Assembly (NCBI GenBank): GCA_018055515.1
Contig: JAGPHL010000001.1
Span: forward strand, 1 to 38,584
Direction: 5' to 3'
Length of the DNA stretch: 38,584 nt
Source: Anaerolineae bacterium
GTDB lineage: Bacteria > Chloroflexota > Anaerolineae > B4-G1 > SLSP01
Each line of letters opens with the position of its first letter. Within the stretch, counting starts at the first letter, position 1. A program made the position numbers and the translations under genes. Under the pieces are notes generated by a model, which saw nothing but the letters and a program-made list of their open reading frames with translations, ran no database searches and was not told the DNA's origin. Positions 26,182-32,112 of this stretch are shown here, one piece after another.

Positions 26182-28103
26182 AGTTCCTCCTCCACCGGAG
26201 CGGCCGGAGGCGTCAGATTGACCAGGACGCCATCCACATCCACCAGCGTCTGCAATGCCCGCGCCGCTTTGGAAGCCAACATCGGCAGGTCAAAGATGTC
26301 CGCCAGCTGGTCCGAGAAGCCGCGCAACTGCTGTTCCATTTCCACCCGCTGTCGAGCGGAGCGCACCATCCGCAAGCGCTGTAAGGCGGCGCTTGCCAGT
26401 TCCAGCAGCTGTTCGTACAGCAGGGCTTCAGTCGGTTCGAAGGGATGCAAGGTGTTGAAGAGGACCCCCAGAATGCCAAGCAGGCGCCCCTCCTCGTGAA
26501 AAGGCACCCAGGCCAGGCTCCGCAATTGCCCCTGCGTCGCCAGGCGCGCCAGGGCGTTGAGATCGTCGGTCTTCCACCCCGACGCTTCAGGCGCGGCGAC
26601 ATCAGTGACCAGCAGCGGCTTCTCCGCCTGCAAGACTCCCGGGATCAACGCCTCCTCCGCAAACCAGCGCGCCCAGGGGAACTGCAGGCCAGGGAAACGG
26701 AGGTGTTCGCCGCGGAGCTCCGCCGTCAGCGTCGCGTAAGCGCCGTCCTCAGACGGAATCAGGAGAAAAGCCCGGTGGGGGAAAGTCTCCTGCACGGTCT
26801 CCAGAATGGCGGCGTAGACTTCCTCCTCGGTGCGGGCCTGGGCAAAACGCTGCACTAATCTGTAGAAGGGACTGGTGGCCTCCAGAATCGCGGCCTGATC
26901 GCGCACACGGGAGGCATTGGCGAGCGCCGTCGCCAGCAGCCCCGCCGCCAAATCCAGCACCTGCAGCTCATCCACGTCGAAGAAATCAGCCTCGAGGCTC
27001 TGTAAATCCAACACCCCCAGCGTGCGCTCGCCGTGCCGCAAGGGCAGCAAGGCCATCGAACGCGCCTCCCGTAAACGCCAGGGCTCCAGGGGATCATGGG
27101 CAGCGAAAATCCGCGAACGTCCCTGCTGCCACACTTCCCCCAGAAGCGTGCCGCGCACGGGCATCCGGAAGGCCTCCTGCATCAGACGCCGGCCCGCCTC
27201 CGACGAAGACGCCCGCAGGACTAACGCCTGGCCCTCCTCGTCCGGCAGATAAAGGCCGACGTGATGCAGCTCAAAAATCCTGGCGCAGACCTCGACGGCG
27301 CGGCTCAATAAGGGCACCAGATCGAGCAAGGAGCTCGTCTCAGAGGCAAAATCCAGGGCGCCTTCGAGCAGAAAGACACGCCGCTGCAGAGCGTAATTCA
27401 CCTGCTGGAGGTTTTGCGAACGGGCATTGACCTCAGCCTTTTCGCGCTCCACTGCGGCCACCCGCTCACGCACCGCGGTCATCGCGGCGGTGAAACGGGG
27501 CACGAGATAACGCTGGATCACGATGAGCATGGTGCTGAGCAACGCCAGCGAGACGATGTCGCTCACCAACGAGACCGGCACCGGGCCGACGAGCATGGGA
27601 TCGTTGAGCGGCGGCAACGGCCAGACTCCCCTCACCCCCAACATGCCCACCGTGAGAAGTGTGAGGCTGCTCAATGCCAGCGCTGCAAAACCCTGCGGGA
27701 CGCCGTAGAACAGGGAGGTCAGCAACGCCAACGCCATGAAGAACAGGCGGGCGTCTTCCTTCCAGCCAAAAACCAGCAGGTCCGCTAGACCCAGCACGTA
27801 GAGCAGCAGCAAAATCCCCCCTACCTGGAGGGCATAGGGCACTTTGCGCCAGAAGACCAGGACCAACACCAACAGGTAAGCCACACCATAGGCGACTATC
27901 AGGGTGAAATACCCCCGCAAATAAACGCCATAAGCGCTGAAGGCCAGCGCCAGCGGGCCGACGATCGCAGCGGCCACCAACAGGCCGTGCGCCAACTGCG
28001 CTCGCCAGCGTTGGACTTCCTGCAAGGTAACTTCCGCAATGGCTACCTGCGAGTTCTCCGCATCCTCCTGCGGTCGCGATTTTAGCTGTTCCCCACTCTG
28101 CAT
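26178..28103 (-). CDS. Multi-helix membrane sensor with two GAF domains (sensor 1)
   Basis: 641 residues from ATG 28103, chosen for AAGGAG four bases upstream; a longer frame to 28160 adds 19 unlikely residues. Six or seven hydrophobic segments fill about residues 30-190. A coiled coil follows, then a divergent GAF (240-400; HHVGLYL, RASSSEAG, LDLQS), a second full-length GAF (405-575; FLLIPSEDG, LAWVPFHEEGRLLGILGVLF) and the common tail (RQRVEMEQQLRGFSDQLADI). It is the first sensor of the array in transcription order, separated by the 512-base gap from the histidine kinase gene. The C-terminal EEEL is encoded by the Shine-Dalgarno of the next gene. No effector domain is present. Confidence 0.92.
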   Translation of the reverse strand: MQSGEQLKSRPQEDAENSQVAIAEVTLQEVQRWRAQLAHGLLVAAAIVGPLALAFSAYGVYLRGYFTLIVAYGVAYLLVLVLVFWRKVPYALQVGGILLLLYVLGLADLLVFGWKEDARLFFMALALLTSLFYGVPQGFAALALSSLTLLTVGMLGVRGVWPLPPLNDPMLVGPVPVSLVSDIVSLALLSTMLIVIQRYLVPRFTAAMTAVRERVAAVEREKAEVNARSQNLQQVNYALQRRVFLLEGALDFASETSSLLDLVPLLSRAVEVCARIFELHHVGLYLPDEEGQALVLRASSSEAGRRLMQEAFRMPVRGTLLGEVWQQGRSRIFAAHDPLEPWRLREARSMALLPLRHGERTLGVLDLQSLEADFFDVDELQVLDLAAGLLATALANASRVRDQAAILEATSPFYRLVQRFAQARTEEEVYAAILETVQETFPHRAFLLIPSEDGAYATLTAELRGEHLRFPGLQFPWARWFAEEALIPGVLQAEKPLLVTDVAAPEASGWKTDDLNALARLATQGQLRSLAWVPFHEEGRLLGILGVLFNTLHPFEPTEALLYEQLLELASAALQRLRMVRSARQRVEMEQQLRGFSDQLADIFDLPMLASKAARALQTLVDVDGVLVNLTPPAAPVEEEL

Positions 28104-28107
28104 GGCG

Positions 28108-28113
28108 CTCCTT
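28108..28113 (-). promoter_or_regulatory. Shine-Dalgarno deciding start 28103
   Basis: AAGGAG on the minus strand, four bases before ATG 28103. The surrounding 22 bases recur in altered form at 28514-28536. Confidence 0.65.
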
Positions 28114-28162
28114 CGAAAATAGAGAGCAGTGAGAAGAGAGCTGTCGCAGCCTCTGCTCACGG

Positions 28163-28168
28163 GTTATA
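28163..28168 (-). promoter_or_regulatory. Possible -10 element before the sensor array
   Basis: TATAAC on the minus strand, about 60 bases before the first sensor's start. No good -35 hexamer stands 16-18 bases further upstream, so this is only a weak candidate for a separate promoter of the array. Confidence 0.2.
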
Positions 28169-28265
28169 GCTCACATGGTAACTGTTCAGCCACTGACTAA
28201 AAAACGGAAGATTTCCTGGCGACTGCTGAAGATTGAGAATCAGCTTTTGCCCCCTATCCCCTGGC

Positions 28266-28307
28266 CCCTTCCCCCCGCGCACGCGGGGGGAAGGGAAACT
28301 TTTTTTT
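28266..28307 (+). terminator. Hairpin followed by eight T, plus-strand direction
   Basis: A perfect 14-base stem (28266-28279 with 28282-28295; loop CA) is followed by GAAAC and eight T (28300-28307) on the plus strand. The form is that of an intrinsic terminator, but only for transcription opposite to all genes here. In the gene direction it is followed by purines. Confidence 0.4.
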
Positions 28308-28309
28308 GT

Positions 28310-28359
28310 GGGGTTTTGCAGGCGGGCGTAGCCCGCCTGCAAAACCCCCTTATTTTTTC
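28310..28359 (+). terminator. 18-base perfect hairpin with T-rich tail, plus direction
   Basis: Arms 28310-28327 and 28331-28348 are perfectly complementary with loop GTA. CTTATTTTTTC follows on the plus strand. It is terminator-like for antisense transcription, or a palindromic repeat element; the gene direction lacks a U tract. Confidence 0.45.
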
Positions 28360-28360
28360 T

Positions 28361-28398
28361 CCCCCTCCCCAAGGGCACAGGCACCGTTGGGGAGGGGG
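28361..28398. repeat. Third hairpin, C5TC4AA / TTG4AG5
   Basis: A 12-base stem (28361-28372 with 28387-28398) encloses a 14-base loop. It has no T run on either side in the expected place. Its right arm forms half of the G-quadruplex motif. Confidence 0.6.
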
Positions 28399-28410
28399 CT
28401 GGGGGAGGGG
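28389..28410 (+). other. G-quadruplex motif
   Basis: Four G runs of 4, 5, 5 and 4 with loops A, CT and A lie on the plus strand (28389-28410). This is a canonical very-short-loop quadruplex pattern. The plus strand is the template strand for the sensor genes, and the first half also belongs to the third hairpin, so the two structures would compete. Confidence 0.7.
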
Positions 28411-28513
28411 CAAAAGCTACAGCTTACAAAGGTTCATCCATCGCCGTCGAGCTACCTGATGCCAGACTGAACTATGACCGCACATTATCATTTTTGAATG
28501 ATGTGCGCCAGCA

Positions 28514-28536
28514 CATGGCGTCTCCCTCGAAAATAG
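28514..28536 (-). repeat. Diverged duplicate of the first sensor's ribosome-binding leader
   Basis: The minus strand reads CTATTTTCGAGGGAGACGCCATG, which matches the real leader at 28101-28122 (CTATTTTCGAAGGAGCGCCATG) except for one change and one extra base. The ATG at 28516 opens only a 14-codon frame, so this is probably a relic or a short leader. Confidence 0.7.
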
Positions 28537-28559
28537 CGAATCGGCGAGTCACTCACGTT

Positions 28560-28589
28560 CGCACCTTCGCACCTTCACACCTTCGCACG
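28560..28589. repeat. Tandem 8-mer CGCACCTT
   Basis: CGCACCTT at 28560 and 28568, CACACCTT at 28576, then CGCACG. It is flanked by the inverted pair TCACGT (28553-28558) and ACGTGA (28587-28592). Confidence 0.85.
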
Positions 28590-28615
28590 TGACGGCTCAA
28601 CCTGTTCCAGCAATC

Positions 28616-31051
28616 TCAAAATTCCCGGTGTATTTCGCGACCTCTAGCGTCTTTTGTTTCCGCCACGGGCAGTGAAAACGTGAAGGTACTGCCCTTGCCA
28701 ACTTCGCTGTCCAGCCAGATCTGCCCCCCATGGAGCTCGACGAACTCCTTGCACAAGGCCAATCCCAGGCCCGCCCCCGCGGGTTGCGCGGCCTCCTCTG
28801 TGACGTCTCCTTCACCCGCCGGATTCGCCGCCGGGACATGCGCTTTTTCAAAACCGGAGAAGATCCGTTCACGGTCCTGGGGATAAATCCCCATCCCGGT
28901 GTCACGGACGCTCACGTAACTCATCTCATCATCAGACCAGGCGCGGATGCCGATCTCCCCCCGTCTGGTGAATTTGGCCGCATTGGAAAGCAAATGCAAT
29001 AAGACTTGTCGGATGCGGTCGGGATCGCCACGGATAGGCGCCAGTTGCGGCGAGATTTCATGGACCAGCTGCACGTCATGGCTCCGAATCATGGCGCTCG
29101 CTGTCGGCAACACGCTGAGGAGCAACTCCCGCAAGTCCACAACCTGGTAGCGAAGATCCAACAATCCTGCCTGAATCTCAGAAATGGTCAGAATATCGTT
29201 GATAAGGTCCAACAGCTGCTGGCTGTTGCTGTGAATGCGTTGCAGGTCAGCGGCTTGCTCCTCAGTCAACGGCCCATCGAAGCCCTTCAACATCAGCCGG
29301 GAAAATCCCAGAATGGAGTTGAGCGGGCCGCGGAGCTCATGCGACATATTCGCCAGAAAGCGCGCCTTGAAAGCCTCGTTGTCTTCGAGTTGCTGCGCCG
29401 CCAGACGTTCGCGTTCATAAGCGCGGGCATTCTCCAGAGCAATGGCGACCTGATTCGCCAGGTGCTCGAGCACCTTAACGTCGTCCTCCTGCAGGCTCTC
29501 GTACCCGGAGTTACGAACGGCCAACACCCCCAACACCCGCCGCTCCATCTGCAACGGCGTGCTGACATACGAAGTGATGCGGCGATTCCATTCCGGCTCC
29601 TCTCCATCGAGGGGCTCATGGATGACCTGCGAGCTGCTCTTCCGCAAGGCTCGCCCGATCACTGTGCCATCGCCAGCATGCACGATTTCCGGCCATTGGA
29701 TGCCTGCAGGACTGACGGCGTGCAGATGCGCTTCCGCCCCCCCCGGCTCCACCAGGTACACCGCGACGGAGACGTAGGAAAAACAATCACGGATACGATC
29801 CGCCACCCGCTCCAGCAGGGCCTGGGGATCTCGAATAGACGTCACCGCCTGGCTCACTTCCAGGCTGGCCTCCAACTGGATCGCGCGGCGTTGGATCTGA
29901 TAGTTGGCCTTCTGCAATAATTCAGTGCGGGCGACGACTTTGGCTTCCAGATCCTCGTAGAGCGATTTGAGCTCGCCCGCCATCTGGTTGAAGACATACG
30001 TGAGAATGCCGATCTCATCGCGGGACGCCACCGGCACGTGCTGATCGAGGTTACCCGCCGCCATCTCCAGCGCCGACTCGGTGAGCCGGATGACCGGACG
30101 AGTGATCTGACGAATCACGAGCGCCGAAATCACCGTCGTCAGCAGCACCACGGAGAGCAAACCACTGATCACCGTCGTCTCGATGAGCTCCGTAGGAGCC
30201 AGGACCTCGCTCTGCTCCTGCTCGACCAAAATCCCCACATCCGCCCCGGCAAGCGGGGAATAGGCGCCCACAACGGGGACCTCCGCCGCGTTGGCATACC
30301 AGGCGCTTGTCGCCGCTGCACCGGCCAGCGCGACGCAGCTGCCTTCAGGCAAAGCCGTCGCCGACGCGGTGGTCTGATCCCCCAGCCAGACGTGATCCCC
30401 CTGCACCAGATACACGCGCCCCGTCTGTCCCAGAGCTACATCCAGCTGCAGGTTCCGCCTCAGCACAGCGGGGTCAAAACAGAGCACGAGCACTTCTGCG
30501 GCCTCGGGAAAAGCAATAGCGACCGGCGCTCCAGCGCGCCCCTCCGGCGCCGCCGTGAAGGACTCACAAGGGGCAGTGGCCAGCGGCTCAGGCAAGGTGC
30601 ACTCCCCCCACACCTGTTGCTCCGCGTCGTGCGACCACAAAGCGCCCTGTAGTTCCGGCATCTTGCGCTGGACGGCAGGCCAGAAATCACTCGAGACGCC
30701 AGCAAGACCCGCGTCTCCCGTCGCCTCGAGGGCAGAACGGAACAGCAGCGCCCGAGCCTGCAACCACGATTCCAGATTTTCAGCTTTTAAGGTAGCAATT
30801 AACTGCAGTTTGTTGGTGGCTTCTTGCTGCAGGCTGATGCGGTTCTGAGCCACAATATACCAGCCAATCAGGGCGAAAGGCACAATCGTCAGCGCTAAAA
30901 AAGCCGTCAACAGCGTCCGTCCCAAACCGCCGCGCATGCCAGTCGTAGGCAACGCCCGCGCGGTAGCAGCTGTGAACGTCGCCTGAGGCGCAGAGGACGT
31001 TGAAGATGAGGGAGAACCCGGTGGTGCAAACGCTTTTACTCCGGTTCCCAT
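28616..31051 (-). CDS. Membrane histidine kinase, Cache-HAMP-GAF-HisKA-HATPase
   Basis: 811 residues. An unusual Ser/Ala/Pro-rich cytoplasmic N-terminus (1-44), TM1 (45-67), a Cache-like periplasmic domain (about 70-290), TM2 (292-313), HAMP (314-367), coiled coil, GAF (395-545), HisKA with H571 in FLANMSHELRGPL, and HATPase_c with N690 (LLSNAAKFT), D717 (DTGMGI), an F box (FSGFEKA) and G2 (GAGLGLALC, 759-767). All kinase boxes look intact. The residue at H+4 is Gly where Thr or Asn is usual. It is the only catalytic signalling protein in the window. The start overlaps the preceding receiver gene by 16 bases; its AGGAGG is only one base from the ATG, an unusually short spacing. It presumably phosphorylates the two upstream-encoded receivers. 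Confidence 0.95.
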   Translation of the reverse strand: MGTGVKAFAPPGSPSSSTSSAPQATFTAATARALPTTGMRGGLGRTLLTAFLALTIVPFALIGWYIVAQNRISLQQEATNKLQLIATLKAENLESWLQARALLFRSALEATGDAGLAGVSSDFWPAVQRKMPELQGALWSHDAEQQVWGECTLPEPLATAPCESFTAAPEGRAGAPVAIAFPEAAEVLVLCFDPAVLRRNLQLDVALGQTGRVYLVQGDHVWLGDQTTASATALPEGSCVALAGAAATSAWYANAAEVPVVGAYSPLAGADVGILVEQEQSEVLAPTELIETTVISGLLSVVLLTTVISALVIRQITRPVIRLTESALEMAAGNLDQHVPVASRDEIGILTYVFNQMAGELKSLYEDLEAKVVARTELLQKANYQIQRRAIQLEASLEVSQAVTSIRDPQALLERVADRIRDCFSYVSVAVYLVEPGGAEAHLHAVSPAGIQWPEIVHAGDGTVIGRALRKSSSQVIHEPLDGEEPEWNRRITSYVSTPLQMERRVLGVLAVRNSGYESLQEDDVKVLEHLANQVAIALENARAYERERLAAQQLEDNEAFKARFLANMSHELRGPLNSILGFSRLMLKGFDGPLTEEQAADLQRIHSNSQQLLDLINDILTISEIQAGLLDLRYQVVDLRELLLSVLPTASAMIRSHDVQLVHEISPQLAPIRGDPDRIRQVLLHLLSNAAKFTRRGEIGIRAWSDDEMSYVSVRDTGMGIYPQDRERIFSGFEKAHVPAANPAGEGDVTEEAAQPAGAGLGLALCKEFVELHGGQIWLDSEVGKGSTFTFSLPVAETKDARGREIHREF

Positions 31052-31458
31052 ACCTCCTCACCCGCTAAAATCCGGCGAACCTGCTCAGGGAAGCGGTCGG
31101 GATCCAGAGGCTTGCCAATAAAACCATCGAAACCCACCTGCCGGGCACGGTCCACAAAAGGCTGGGCGGTGTTGGCAGTGACCGCTACAATGGGCACATT
31201 CTTGAGCTGGGGATGAGCGCGTAAGGAGGCCAACGACTCGAAGCCGTCAGCATCGGGGAGCATCAAATCCATCAAAATGAGGTCAATTTCCCCCAGGGTC
31301 TCGGCGAACTCCAGCACTTTCCAACCAGAGGCTTTCCATTCGCATTTTTTGACCCCCAGGAAAGCCAGCAAGCGCGTCATCAGCAGGAAATTGTTGAAGT
31401 TATCCTCGACGATCAGGATAACCGCGTCCCATGGTTGTTTGGGCTTACCCTTCATCAT
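31036..31458 (-). CDS. Stand-alone response-regulator receiver
   Basis: 140 residues from ATG 31458 (ATG 31455 is equally possible), after GGAGAG. Only a receiver domain is present. The acidic pair is E18/D19, the phosphoacceptor D64 (LMDLMLPDADGF), T94 (VTANT) and the lysine K116 (GKPLD). A C-terminal acidic tail of about 15 residues has no output fold. The CCEWKASGW-like stretch (residues 39-46) after the first helix is unusual for receivers. The gene overlaps the upstream receiver gene by about 14 bases and the kinase gene by 16 bases, so the three are translated as one unit. It acts as a phosphorylated CheY/DivK-like messenger or phosphate sink by family; partner proteins are not visible. 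Confidence 0.93.
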   Translation of the reverse strand: MMKGKPKQPWDAVILIVEDNFNNFLLMTRLLAFLGVKKCEWKASGWKVLEFAETLGEIDLILMDLMLPDADGFESLASLRAHPQLKNVPIVAVTANTAQPFVDRARQVGFDGFIGKPLDPDRFPEQVRRILAGEEVWEPE

Positions 31459-31831
31459 AACTCTCCAGGTGCAGGAAACGTGCGATTTGCTCAGGCAGCA
31501 AGTCCACATCAATGGGTTTGGGGATATAACCGCTACAGCCCGCCGCCAGAGTTTTCTCACGGTCCCCGTGCATGACGTTGGCCGTCATGGCCACAATAGG
31601 CACCTGGCGCAGTTCAGGGATCTCCCGCAGGCGCCGCGTCAACGCATACCCGTCCATCTCCGGCAGATTCATGTCCACCAGAATGAGATCGGGAATCTCA
31701 CGCTGTGCAACCTCAAGACCCTGAAAAGCGTTGGCTGCCTCGATGACGGTGTATCCCTCAATCATGAGAATGCGGCGCACCAACAAACGATTGTCCGGGT
31801 TATCTTCCACATACAGAATCTTTGCGCCCAT
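31445..31831 (-). CDS. Stand-alone response-regulator receiver (DivK-like)
   Basis: 128 residues from ATG 31831, supported by GAGAGGG six bases upstream; a longer frame to 31888 would run through the promoter. It is a complete receiver with no output: E9/D10, phosphoacceptor D53 (LVDMNLPEMDGY), T83 (MTANV) and K105 (PKPID). The sequence style is that of DivK/CheY-like single-domain regulators often encoded next to hybrid-type kinases. It is the first gene of the kinase operon, about 22 bases after the predicted transcription start. The other receiver gene follows with an overlap. The two receivers differ clearly, so they are not a recent duplicate. Confidence 0.94.
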   Translation of the reverse strand: MGAKILYVEDNPDNRLLVRRILMIEGYTVIEAANAFQGLEVAQREIPDLILVDMNLPEMDGYALTRRLREIPELRQVPIVAMTANVMHGDREKTLAAGCSGYIPKPIDVDLLPEQIARFLHLESYDEG

Positions 31832-31859
31832 ATCGTCCCTCTCACTGGAAGTCATCCCG

Positions 31860-31888
31860 ATTATACACCCTGAGAGCTTTCTTACCAA
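31860..31888 (-). promoter_or_regulatory. Sigma70-type promoter of the receiver-kinase operon
   Basis: On the minus strand TTGGTA (31888-31883) and a perfect TATAAT (31865-31860) are separated by exactly 17 bases. The predicted start point is about 22 bases before ATG 31831. A second TATAAT with extended TGG lies immediately upstream (31894-31889) but has only a weak -35. Two overlapping promoters are possible. Confidence 0.65.
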
Positions 31889-32032
31889 ATTATACCATAG
31901 AAAAGGGGAAGCAATAGGATAACTGTTGTGTTAAGAGCGTGTGACACTCACCAAAAACTAACATAATCCGCTAACGCCGCAGGAGAGCAAGCACAATTTC
32001 CACCGCCAGGATCACCAACGCCCGTAAAATGT

Positions 32033-32060
32033 GACCCCCGGCGCAGGGGCGTCGGGGGTC
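32033..32060 (-). terminator. GC hairpin after the hydroxylase operon
   Basis: GACCCCCG (32033-32040) and CGGGGGTC (32053-32060) form an eight-base stem with a 12-base loop, about 55 bases beyond the stop of the Mo subunit gene. In the gene direction ACATTTTAC follows, a poor U tract. It is a plausible but weak terminator. The rest of 31889-32112 shows nothing else I recognise. Confidence 0.4.
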
Positions 32061-32112
32061 TCACGAACCAGCACAGCGATCAACGTGGCGAAATGTGCCC
32101 GGCGCTTCCCCA

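Larger units (their letters stand above)
28104..28615. other. Non-coding gap between kinase and sensor array
   Basis: 512 bases without a credible gene. It holds, by coordinate, a weak -10 candidate, three hairpins (28266-28398), a G-quadruplex motif on the plus strand (28389-28410), a diverged copy of the next gene's leader (28514-28536) and a tandem 8-mer (28560-28589). Base composition alternates between extreme C/G runs and T runs, unlike the genes on either side. A 75-codon open frame here simply translates the hairpins. Confidence 0.8.

Noticed and set aside
856..28103. Bilin-binding phytochrome or cyanobacteriochrome GAFs
   Set aside because: No Cys-His bilin attachment motif or PHY domain; the class B Cys is in a different context (SMIGxC).
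28266..28359. Terminator of the receiver-kinase operon
   Set aside because: The T runs follow the hairpins on the plus strand; in the direction of the kinase operon the hairpins are followed by A and G runs.
28157..28384. 75-codon minus-strand frame in the gap
   Set aside because: It translates the hairpin repeats (Arg/Gly/Pro/Lys-rich), and there is no ribosome-binding site.
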